Source: CAYOHP01 sp964403795 [NCBI: uncultured bacterium] (GTDB lineage: Bacteria > Muiribacteriota > UBA6191 > CAZXTJ01). From it: a stretch of 39,531 bases of DNA. This document shows, piece after piece, positions 14,468 through 21,733 of the stretch. Location of the stretch: NCBI GenBank assembly GCA_964403795.1, contig CAYOHP010000053.1, forward strand, positions 1-39,531, written 5' to 3'. The position numbers and the translations under genes are program-made. Below the pieces are notes generated by a model, which did not search any database, was not told the DNA's origin, and worked only from the letters and a program-made list of their open reading frames with translations. Every line of letters starts with the position of its first letter. Positions within the stretch are counted from its first letter, which is position 1.

Positions 14468-16192
14468 TCACCGCTTCATGCGGCTGCCCTTCTCCTCGCG
14501 GATGAAGAGCCAACCGACCACCCGGCCCTCGTCGATCGGCTCGTCCACGTGCCACCAGGCGCGATCGTGATGGAACCGGCTCGAGGTGTCGGATTCGGGG
14601 ATCGACTCGGCCTCGCCGAGCGCTGCCTGGGCCCGGGCTCGCCAACGCTCGAAGTTGGCGACCCTGAGGTCGACCCAGCCCGAGGCCGCCCAGTCCTCGA
14701 GCTGTCCCGGCCCGATCGGCAGGGTGTCGGTCTCCAGGAACTGGGGAACGTGGATCTCGGGGCCGCGCAACAGACGGGCCCCGTCCGGGAGCAGGACCGG
14801 GATGCCGATCGAGACGATCCGCCCGGTCAGCTCGGCGTCGGCCTCGATCAGCGCATGGCAGGCGGCCGAGAGGTCCTCGGCCGGGGTGGAGGCCACCCGG
14901 CGAAGCGTGCCCACGGTGCGCCGGAGCAGGTGGGCCTCGTAGAGCAGCTTCGAGAGCCGGGGCGGACCCAGGTTCTCGAAGGCCACCGAGGAACTCCCGT
15001 GCTCGGTCTCGAGCCGGCGCATCTCGGTGAGCGCCGAGGCCCGCACCGCACCCGCCCGGTAGGTCGGTCCCATGCATGCCATGTCCAGGGCATCGAGGAC
15101 GTCGTGCCCCGTGTTGCCGCCGGAGAGTTCGAAGACCACCTGGCGGGCGATCTCCTCGGGGGTGATGAACTCCATCTGCCCGATGGTGGTGATCGCCTCG
15201 AACTCGGCCCGGGAGAAGCTCCCGTTCTCGCCGGTGTCGATGAACACTTCCCGGAACTCCGCCTTGGGTCGGCCGGCGATCCGGGCCGCGGTCTCGGCCG
15301 GGAGGTCGCGGCAGATGGTCCCGGCGAGTTCCACCGCGTCGGCCTCCTCGACCTGGACCAGCTGGACGGGCCGCCCCTTCTGCTGGATCGGACCGTGGGC
15401 GATCGACTTCCAGGCGATGGCGGCGGTGGGCTTGAACTCCTTGATGATCGGCCCCCCGGGGGTGCGGGCCATCAGGAAGAGGAGCAGGGTGTGGGCCCCG
15501 GCCATGGCCGACTTGGTCAGGAGCATCCGCGAGGGCTTCTCCTCGCTGTGGGTATAGGGGATGTTCAGGCCCATCCCGCCCGTGCCCGAGGTGCCGATCT
15601 TGCCGTAGAAGCGGGTCCCGAACCGCTGCATGGCGGCATGCAGGATCTGGGTGTGCCGGATCAGCTGGGGGACGGCCCCGAGCAGCAAGGACTCCTCGAC
15701 CCGTTGCCGCAGCTCCTCGACGGTGGCGTCGCCGGACTCGAAGCGGTCGAGCGCCGAGAGGGTCCGGAGCGAGGCCTTGTACATGTCCTGGTAGGCGAAC
15801 ACGGTCGCCGAGTTGATGCCGTCGATGATCACGTCGGGCCGGTGCTCCTGGACCAGCCGGAAGAGCATGGAGGCCTCGAGGATCTCGGGAGTGAGCTCGG
15901 CCAGCGAATCGCGGAGCAGGGCTTCGCGGCGCGCCGGGTCGCGCATCAGGTCCTTCCAGGGGATGTCCTTGAACTCGTGGCGGACGAAGATCGAGCCCCA
16001 GGCGGGGACGATCTCGACCGGCAGCGAGGCGAACTCGGCGCGGTACTCGGCGACCGCCTCCTCGGCCTGCTGGCGGGAGAGGCTGGAGACCACCAGGCGG
16101 CGGGGACAGTGCGGCAGCAGCTCGCGGCAGATGGCCGAGCCGACCAGTCCCCATCCGCCCAGTACGAGGACGGTCTTGCCCTGGATGTCCAT
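14468..16192 (-). CDS. 574-aa Rossmann-fold (SDR/epimerase-like) protein of unknown function
   Basis: It starts at an ATG 14 bp after the leucine dehydrogenase stop. The N-terminus is a classical NAD(P)-binding site, VLVLGGWGLVGSAICREL (8-25, GGxGxxG). It lacks a clear Tyr-x3-Lys catalytic pair at the standard SDR spacing. At more than 550 aa it is about twice the length of common SDRs. The middle part (about 150-420) includes conserved-looking GTSGTGGMGLNIPYTHSEEKPSR and GENGSFSRAEFEAIT segments, and the C-terminal 150 residues look like a separate domain. I recall similar long proteins annotated only as NAD-dependent epimerase or short-chain dehydrogenase. Co-operonic placement with leucine dehydrogenase points to branched-chain amino or keto acid metabolism, but the reaction is unknown. 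Confidence 0.8.
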   Translation of the reverse strand: MDIQGKTVLVLGGWGLVGSAICRELLPHCPRRLVVSSLSRQQAEEAVAEYRAEFASLPVEIVPAWGSIFVRHEFKDIPWKDLMRDPARREALLRDSLAELTPEILEASMLFRLVQEHRPDVIIDGINSATVFAYQDMYKASLRTLSALDRFESGDATVEELRQRVEESLLLGAVPQLIRHTQILHAAMQRFGTRFYGKIGTSGTGGMGLNIPYTHSEEKPSRMLLTKSAMAGAHTLLLFLMARTPGGPIIKEFKPTAAIAWKSIAHGPIQQKGRPVQLVQVEEADAVELAGTICRDLPAETAARIAGRPKAEFREVFIDTGENGSFSRAEFEAITTIGQMEFITPEEIARQVVFELSGGNTGHDVLDALDMACMGPTYRAGAVRASALTEMRRLETEHGSSSVAFENLGPPRLSKLLYEAHLLRRTVGTLRRVASTPAEDLSAACHALIEADAELTGRIVSIGIPVLLPDGARLLRGPEIHVPQFLETDTLPIGPGQLEDWAASGWVDLRVANFERWRARAQAALGEAESIPESDTSSRFHHDRAWWHVDEPIDEGRVVGWLFIREEKGSRMKR

Positions 16193-16206
16193 CGACGGCT
16201 CCCGCG

Positions 16207-17307
16207 CTAGCGGGCGCTCCAGGCCTTGTGGGTCGAGGGCAGGTAGGTCCGCTTGACGTCGCGGATCAGCCCGATGCGCTTCTCGGCCACCTGGTTGGCG
16301 GCGAGATAGGTCGGGATGTCCTCGTCCTTGGAGGTCTGGAGGATGTTGGTGATGGCGTCGTAGAGCTGGCTGACCTTCTGGAGCGCCCGCTCCCGGTTGT
16401 AGCCCTCGAGCTCCTCGTAGACGTTCATCAGGCCGCCGGCGTTGATCACGAAGTCGGGGGCATAGCAGATCCCCTTCTCGTGGAGCAGCTTGCCGTGCTT
16501 GACCTCGTCCTTCAGCTGGTTGTTGGCGGCACCGGCGATGATCCGGCACTTCAGGCGGTTGATGGTGTCGTCGTTGATGACCCCGCCCAGGGCGCAGGGG
16601 GCGAAGATGTCGACGTCGAGGTCGTAGATCTTGTCGGGCTCGACCACGGTGGCGCCGAAGTCGTCCCGGACCTTGGAGGCCGAGTCGGGGTCGATGTCGC
16701 AGACGAAGACCTGGGCGCCCTCCTCGGTGAGGTGCTTGGCCAGGTTGTAGCCGACGTGGCCGGCCCCCTGGACCGCCACCTTGCGGTTGCGGAGCGAGTT
16801 GCCCTCGAAGACCCAGCGGGCGCAGGCCTTCATCCCCTTGTACACGCCGTAGGCGGTGACCGGGGAGGGATCGCCCGAGCCGCCCTTCACCTTGGTGAGT
16901 CCCGTGACGTAGCGGGTCTCGACCCGGATGTACTCCATGTCCCAGACCGCGGTGCCCACGTCCTCGGCGGTGATGTAGCGGCCGTTCAGGCTCTCCACAG
17001 CCCGTCCGAAGGCCCTGAGCAGGGCCTCGGTCTTGTGGACCTTGGGATCCCCGATGATGACCGCCTTGCCGCCGCCCAGGTTCAGGCCGGCCGCGGCCGC
17101 CTTGTAGGTCATGCCGCGGGCCAGCCGGAGGGCGTCGGTGACCGCTTCCTCCTCCGAGGCGTAGTTCCACATGCGGCAGCCACCGAGGGCCGGACCGAGG
17201 GTGGTGTCATGGATCGCGATCACGGCCTTGAGGCCGCTCGGCCGGTCGTAGGCGAACACGAGCTGCTCGTAGGCTTCAGACGCCATCTGCTGGAAGATGG
17301 TGGACAT
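16207..17307 (-). CDS. ldh: Leucine (branched-chain amino acid) dehydrogenase
   Basis: A 366-aa Glu/Leu/Phe/Val dehydrogenase that reversibly deaminates leucine, valine or isoleucine to the 2-keto acid with NAD+ in the cytoplasm. The catalytic region is K69[12 protein letters not shown]81, with Lys69 and Lys81 matching the substrate-binding and catalytic lysines. The Rossmann motif is GAGHVG (181-186) with acidic Asp204 at the strand end favouring NAD. GAANNQL and PDFVINAGG are typical of the leucine/phenylalanine branch, and the length matches leucine dehydrogenase. GAGGAGGG precedes the ATG by about 6 bases. A strong sigma-70-type promoter lies about 80 bp upstream. It is followed after 14 bp by the long Rossmann-fold protein, forming a two-gene operon. 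Confidence 0.93.
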   Translation of the reverse strand: MSTIFQQMASEAYEQLVFAYDRPSGLKAVIAIHDTTLGPALGGCRMWNYASEEEAVTDALRLARGMTYKAAAAGLNLGGGKAVIIGDPKVHKTEALLRAFGRAVESLNGRYITAEDVGTAVWDMEYIRVETRYVTGLTKVKGGSGDPSPVTAYGVYKGMKACARWVFEGNSLRNRKVAVQGAGHVGYNLAKHLTEEGAQVFVCDIDPDSASKVRDDFGATVVEPDKIYDLDVDIFAPCALGGVINDDTINRLKCRIIAGAANNQLKDEVKHGKLLHEKGICYAPDFVINAGGLMNVYEELEGYNRERALQKVSQLYDAITNILQTSKDEDIPTYLAANQVAEKRIGLIRDVKRTYLPSTHKAWSAR

Positions 17308-17389
17308 GGGCGAGCCCTCCTCGGTCTTCTCGGGGGTCTTCGGGGCGGGACCGGGAGGGGCCTCTCAGGCCCGCCCCGGTCGGCCGGCG

Positions 17390-17418
17390 ATGCTAGCACC
17401 GTCGAGGGATGCCGGCAA
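17390..17418 (-). promoter_or_regulatory. Sigma-70-type promoter of the leucine dehydrogenase operon
   Basis: On the minus strand: TTGCCG (17418-17413), 17-bp spacer, TAGCAT (17395-17390), with TGC before the -10 (extended -10). Predicted transcription start is near 17383, leaving a leader of about 75 nt. It is almost identical to the promoter of the 46-aa gene at 17773-17801. Confidence 0.65.
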
Positions 17419-17499
17419 CGATGCGGCGCGCCAGGGGTGAGGATCTTCCCCGCCGGAGGCACGGGAGAAAGTGCGCGCCTCGGACCCGGACGCGCGAAA

Positions 17500-17563
17500 C
17501 CGCCAGCGGGCGACCCGCCGGCGGTGCGATCGACCGGGACTCGGCCCGTCGCCGGGGCGACGG
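17500..17563 (-). terminator. Tandem hairpins downstream of the 46-aa gene
   Basis: Two structures follow the stop at 17575 on the minus strand. The first is CCGTCGCC-GG-GGCGACGG (17546-17563, 8-bp stem). The second is CCGCC-A-GCGGG-CGA-CCCGC-C-GGCGG (17500-17524, ten pairs with one mismatch), followed on the minus strand by GTTTCG. They would end a transcript of about 270 nt started from the promoter at 17773-17801. Confidence 0.5.
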
Positions 17564-17574
17564 CGAGGCCTACC

Positions 17575-17715
17575 TCAGGAAGCCGCCTTGGGGGCGTGCT
17601 TCTTGAGGATGGCCCGGTTCTCGTCGATCCGCGCCTGGTTCTTCTTCAGGTTGCGGGCCTGCTTGGTGAAGATCTTCCGGCGATCGTGCCGGGGACCGTG
17701 GCGGTAGACGCCCAT
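17575..17715 (-). CDS. 46-aa highly basic protein in its own transcription unit
   Basis: The reading frame begins MGVYRHGPRHDRRKIF and ends KKHAPKAAS. About a third of residues are Lys, Arg or His, and there are no hydrophobic helices, cysteines or signal peptide, which suggests an RNA-, DNA- or ribosome-associated protein. Support for it being real comes from a near-consensus promoter about 50 nt upstream of the predicted start codon leader, AAAGAG before the ATG, codon use ending in G or C as in neighbouring genes, and hairpins after the stop. I do not recognise the family. Alternatively the locus encodes a structured small RNA and the frame is fortuitous. Confidence 0.6.
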   Translation of the reverse strand: MGVYRHGPRHDRRKIFTKQARNLKKNQARIDENRAILKKHAPKAAS

Positions 17716-17772
17716 GATGGAGTTCTCTTTCCGGGTCGAACCCTCCGGGACGGACCCCGGGGGGGAACCGGG

Positions 17773-17801
17773 ATGCTATCACGGGACCGGGACCGGGGCA
17801 A
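17773..17801 (-). promoter_or_regulatory. Sigma-70-type promoter of the 46-aa gene
   Basis: On the minus strand: TTGCCC (17801-17796), 17-bp spacer, TAGCAT (17778-17773). The predicted start near 17766 gives a leader of about 50 nt. Together with the leucine dehydrogenase promoter it defines TTGCCN-N17-TAGCAT as the housekeeping promoter form here. Confidence 0.65.
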
Positions 17802-17859
17802 TCGGGGTGGGGGAAGCGCGGGCACCAGCGGGCCGAGGCCCTGGAACCGGCTCCGGTGC

Positions 17860-17865
17860 TAGCAT
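17860..17865 (+). promoter_or_regulatory. Extended -10 (TGCTAGCAT) directly before rlmN
   Basis: TAGCAT ends 7 bases before the rlmN GTG at 17873, so transcription should begin at the start codon. The preceding TGC makes an extended -10, which can work without a clear -35. None is visible. Confidence 0.5.
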
Positions 17866-17872
17866 CTGGGGC

Positions 17873-18985
17873 GTGACCGACACGCCGCACCTCGATCTCC
17901 TGGGCTCCTCCCGCCCCCGCCTGGAGGCGGCATTGGTCGCCCGCGGCCTGCCTTCCACCCGGGCGCTGCCCCTCTTCCGGGCCTTGCACTCGGCCCCGGG
18001 AGCCGAGCTCGACGCGCTGCCGGGGGTGGGAAGGCCCACCCGTAGGGTGCTCGCGGGCGTCGACACCGCTCCGCTGGCGATCGGGGATGAGAAGGTCCAG
18101 ATCGAGGACGGCGCCACCCGCAAGCTCCTTTTCACCACCCGCGACGGCTTGCCGGTCGAGACGGTCCTCATGCCCCGCCGTAGCGAGGGATGGACGGTCT
18201 GCGTCTCCTCGCAGGTCGGGTGCCGGGTGGGCTGTACCTTCTGCCGGACGGGCGAGATGGGACTGGTCCGCAACCTGGCGGCCGGCGAGATCGTGGACCA
18301 GGTCCGATGGGCCCGGTCGCTCGCCCCGGGACCGATCCGAAACCTGGTCTTCATGGGCATGGGCGAGCCGCTGGAGAACCTCGATGCGGTCCTCGACGCG
18401 GTCGAGGTGGTCCGCGACCCGGCGGCCTATGCCATCCCGGGCGAGCGGATCACCCTGTCCACGTCGGGTCACCTGCCCGGGCTGCGGGAACTGGGCCGTC
18501 GCGACCCGGGGATCCAGCTGGCGGTGAGCTGGAACGCCACCAGGGACGAGGACCGGGACCGCTTGATGCCGATCAACCGGCGGTATCCGCTGGCAGCCCT
18601 CCAATCTGCCCTGCGTGACTTCCCCCTGCGTCGGGGACGCTCCTTCATGATCGAGTACGTTCTGCTGGCGGGGGTGAACGATCGCCCCGAGGACGCCGAT
18701 CGGCTAGCGACGCAGCTGGCTGGCTTGCCGGTCAAACTGAACCTGATCCGCTACAACCCGGTGCCGGGCCAGCCATGGCAGCGGCCCACCCCCGAGGCGG
18801 CGGCGGCCTTCGCATCCCGGCTCGGACCGATCGGCTCCGGGGTGCTCGAGCGCTACTCATGGGGCGGGGGGATCGACGCTGCATGCGGGCAGCTCGGGGC
18901 GGAGGTGCTGGCCGAGACCCGACGAAAGGCCGGGTCCGACCTCCCGGTGCAAGCTCCGGCACCCTGGGGGCCGGTGGCCGTGTAG
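17873..18985 (+). CDS. rlmN: Dual-specificity 23S rRNA/tRNA adenine-C2 methyltransferase RlmN
   Basis: A 370-aa radical SAM enzyme that methylates C2 of A2503 in 23S rRNA and, in many bacteria, A37 of some tRNAs. The cluster motif is C117-RVG-C121-TF-C124. The two methyl-transfer cysteines are also in place: Cys110 (seven before Cys117, as in E. coli Cys118/Cys125) and Cys338 in IDAACGQL. GEPLENL and the ISTSG-like LSTSGHLPG segment are family hallmarks. The GTG at 17873 is chosen because the upstream sequence in frame is low-complexity and a -10 element ends 7 bp before it. The message is probably leaderless. The gene is monocistronic and divergent from the 46-aa gene. Confidence 0.95.
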   Translation: MTDTPHLDLLGSSRPRLEAALVARGLPSTRALPLFRALHSAPGAELDALPGVGRPTRRVLAGVDTAPLAIGDEKVQIEDGATRKLLFTTRDGLPVETVLMPRRSEGWTVCVSSQVGCRVGCTFCRTGEMGLVRNLAAGEIVDQVRWARSLAPGPIRNLVFMGMGEPLENLDAVLDAVEVVRDPAAYAIPGERITLSTSGHLPGLRELGRRDPGIQLAVSWNATRDEDRDRLMPINRRYPLAALQSALRDFPLRRGRSFMIEYVLLAGVNDRPEDADRLATQLAGLPVKLNLIRYNPVPGQPWQRPTPEAAAAFASRLGPIGSGVLERYSWGGGIDAACGQLGAEVLAETRRKAGSDLPVQAPAPWGPVAV

Positions 18986-19155
18986 GTCACGCTCCCCCCG
19001 TTCCGAGGGGCTCCTCCCTGCCTTCCCCTGCAAGGGCCCCAAGGGTACCGGCGAGGAGAATGCGCCGGAGCCCTTCGGGGTGGGTCCGCTCACACCGAGA
19101 TGTAGAGGGAGAGCCAGCGAAAGGTCGCGGCTCCTGGAATCCGGAAGCGAGCCCC

Positions 19156-21669
19156 ATGCGTCCCCACCGGTCCCCTAACCGGTCCGCAAGCCTAGCAGCC
19201 GGCGGCCTCCTGGTCGTCAACGCCTTCCTGCTCCTGGTCGCACTGCCCGTCCTGCTGCTCATGGAGGAGGGCCATGCCCAGCAGGCGGCTGTCACGCGTC
19301 CTCTGGTGCTGGTTCCCGCCATCGGAGGCGTGCCCCGCCCGGGGCACATGACCTTCGATCCGGCGCGCTTGCTGCGGAACGCCCTGGTCGAGGAAATGCG
19401 GCGCTCCTCATTCGCCGAGCCGGTGGCTCCCGAGCGGGTCGACCCGCTGCTGCCCGCCGGCCCGTACGAGCCGAGCCTCGAGAAGTCGCTCCAGGTCGCG
19501 AGCGAGCTCGGTGCCGCCGAGATCCTCCGGCTCCGGGTCGACGACCACCTTCGTCTCGACGGCGGCGACTACGGCGTGGCCGTGACCCTCGAGCACCGGC
19601 GGGTCGCCGAAGGCGGACGGCTGCTGGCCCGCTTCAAGAGCGTCCGGGCCTTCCCGGCTGGCCACAATCCCTCCCAGGCGGCACGCCTCGAGGCCATCCA
19701 TCTCCTCGGTCGGCTCACGGCCGCGGCGGCCGCGGTCCAGGCCGGCAAGCCCGGAAGCCTGCTGCCCGAGCCCACCCAGCTCGGGGCCCTGGTACCCGAG
19801 GTCGCACCCGTATCTCCCACCACCTATCCCGAAGTCGGGTACACGGGGACCGGCGTCCCCTCCCATGCCCGACCTCACGGCCAGGAGGCCGCCCACCAGA
19901 CCCATCTGCACGGCACCAGGGCTCCCCGGCTCGCCAACGAGCGGGCCGACCGGTTCGGGGCCGGGCCCCCGACGGTCACTCCCCAGACGGGGCGTCCGAT
20001 CGACCCGGGGCCCCAGGAGCCGACCTTCCTGCCGCCCTCGCCGATGCCGACTCCCGCGGCTCCTCCGGCGGCTTCCGTACCCCCGAGCCCCATCCCGGTG
20101 CCCACCCGAGCTGCGGTCCTGCCGGTAGCGACCGGGGCGGCAGCCGCCAGACCGGTGCCGAGGCCCCGCGCCGCCCTGTCGCCCGACGACGGCCGGCACC
20201 AGATCGCCACTCTCTTCTTCGCCACCTCCCAGCACCTCCTCACTCCCGAGAACCAGGCGATCCTCACCACCCTGGGCCAGAAGCTCAGCGAGTTCCCCGA
20301 CGTCCCGGTGCTGCTCGAGGGCCATACCGACTCCCGAGGGGCCACCGACGAGAACTACGTCCTCTCCCGCCAGCGCGCCGAGGCGGTACGCGATGCCCTC
20401 ATGAGGCACGGCGTCGACGGCGAGCGGATCCTGGCCTACGGCCTCTCCGAGGACCGGCCGTTGACCAGCGGTACCAGCCCCGAGGACCTGGCGCGCAACC
20501 GGCGGGTCGAGGTCTTCGTGCTGCCCCCCGTCGACGAGGGGGACGCCGGAACGGCCGAGGTGCCGACGCCCCGGGTCCTGCGCCGCCCCGATGCCATGGG
20601 TACGCCCCGGGCCGGCACCGCCCTCCCCGAGTTCGGCGGGCTTGCCGCGTTGGGGGCGGCCGGGATCCCCGGCTCGGCAGCGACGGCCCAGCCTGACGCC
20701 GGACTCTCTTCCGAGCAGAAGCGAATCCGGGAACTGCTGGCCCAGTACCGGGGCGAGACCCCGGCCAAGCAGGGGGCGGCCATGGTCGCCCCCTCGGCCC
20801 GTGCTGCCGCGGTGAGCCTCGACGACGACATCGTGCGCCCGGGCGACTCGCTGCGGGTCATCGTCCAGGGCCGGAGCGAACTCACCCGGACCGTGGGCGT
20901 CGACCGGGACGGCTCGCTCCGGTTTCCCCTGATCGATCGCCTGGAAGTGGCCGGGCGGCCGGTCCGTCAGGTGGAGACGGACCTGTCGAAGGCACTGGAG
21001 ACCTACGTGGTCAAGCCCGAGGTACAGGTCTCCCGGATCTACGAGATCAAGATCTTCGGGCAGGTGACCCGCCAGGGCAAGTTCCAGTTCGACACCCCGC
21101 CTACCCTGACCGACCTCCTGGCCCGGGCCGAGGGCGTGGTACCGCAGCCGAGGCAGGATCCACCCGTCAAGGGCCGGATCTTCGGTCAACTGGCCGCCCG
21201 GGTGATCCCGGCGCTCGAGGGCGAAGCCCGGATCTACGACCTGACCCATTACCTCGAGTCGGGCAAGGGCCTCGAGGAGGTCTCGCTGCGGCACGGCGAG
21301 ACGGTGGTCGTCGAATGGAACCAGGCCGAGGAGATCACGGTACTCGGCCAGATCAACACCACGGTGCTGTATCGACCCGGAATGCGGCTCCTCGAGTGCC
21401 TCGCCTTGGCCGGAGGTCTCGAGAACGAGGAGAAGCAGAACATCAAGAACGTCCGCATCTTCCGCCGCCTGGGCGACGGGAAGGTGCAGCGACTCGAGGT
21501 CAACCTCCACGACCTGATCCATCGCGGCCAGGTCAACCGGGACGTCGAGGTCCTGCCCGGCGACTACGTGGTCGTACCCCGGCGCAGCGAGCGGTGGACC
21601 GCACTGAAGATCTTCACCAGCCTGCTCCAGCCGGTCACCCAACTCGGAGTCCTGAAGACCATCTTCTGA
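19156..21669 (+). CDS. OmpA-domain / Wza-type polysaccharide export fusion protein
   Basis: An 837-aa exported protein that probably forms the outer-membrane exit channel for the polysaccharide made by the downstream genes. Order: signal-like hydrophobic segment (about 12-37); a region resembling the outer-membrane LpoB/CsgG-like fold, with no sure family (about 45-200); a Pro/Ala/His-rich linker (about 205-345); an OmpA peptidoglycan-binding domain (about 349-457, with HTDSRG, LSRQRAEAV and ARNRRVEV); another linker; then a Poly_export domain (from about 553) and two SLBB repeats (about 629 and 725 onward). There is no lipobox cysteine as in Wza. Fusing OmpA to Wza would anchor the export pore to peptidoglycan. 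The ATG at 19156 is chosen for the signal sequence. A BY-kinase follows after 64 bp. Confidence 0.85.
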   Translation: MRPHRSPNRSASLAAGGLLVVNAFLLLVALPVLLLMEEGHAQQAAVTRPLVLVPAIGGVPRPGHMTFDPARLLRNALVEEMRRSSFAEPVAPERVDPLLPAGPYEPSLEKSLQVASELGAAEILRLRVDDHLRLDGGDYGVAVTLEHRRVAEGGRLLARFKSVRAFPAGHNPSQAARLEAIHLLGRLTAAAAAVQAGKPGSLLPEPTQLGALVPEVAPVSPTTYPEVGYTGTGVPSHARPHGQEAAHQTHLHGTRAPRLANERADRFGAGPPTVTPQTGRPIDPGPQEPTFLPPSPMPTPAAPPAASVPPSPIPVPTRAAVLPVATGAAAARPVPRPRAALSPDDGRHQIATLFFATSQHLLTPENQAILTTLGQKLSEFPDVPVLLEGHTDSRGATDENYVLSRQRAEAVRDALMRHGVDGERILAYGLSEDRPLTSGTSPEDLARNRRVEVFVLPPVDEGDAGTAEVPTPRVLRRPDAMGTPRAGTALPEFGGLAALGAAGIPGSAATAQPDAGLSSEQKRIRELLAQYRGETPAKQGAAMVAPSARAAAVSLDDDIVRPGDSLRVIVQGRSELTRTVGVDRDGSLRFPLIDRLEVAGRPVRQVETDLSKALETYVVKPEVQVSRIYEIKIFGQVTRQGKFQFDTPPTLTDLLARAEGVVPQPRQDPPVKGRIFGQLAARVIPALEGEARIYDLTHYLESGKGLEEVSLRHGETVVVEWNQAEEITVLGQINTTVLYRPGMRLLECLALAGGLENEEKQNIKNVRIFRRLGDGKVQRLEVNLHDLIHRGQVNRDVEVLPGDYVVVPRRSERWTALKIFTSLLQPVTQLGVLKTIF

Positions 21670-21713
21670 GCGATCGGTGCCGGCGGTTCCTGCCGCTCCC
21701 GGTCCTGGTCGGC

Positions 21714-21719
21714 TATCCT
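21714..21719 (+). promoter_or_regulatory. Possible -10 element (TATCCT) before the BY-kinase gene
   Basis: GGCTATCCT lies in the 64-bp gap between the exporter and BY-kinase genes. Transcription would begin near 21726, leaving an 8-nt leader to the TTG at 21734. It may be an internal promoter within the operon. Confidence 0.35.
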
Positions 21720-21733
21720 TCGGGAGAGCCGAC

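Noticed and set aside
16193-17170. 900-aa version of the Rossmann-fold protein starting inside the leucine dehydrogenase gene
   Set aside because: The extra N-terminal residues are an out-of-frame reading of leucine dehydrogenase. The ATG at 16192 begins a proper NAD-binding fold.
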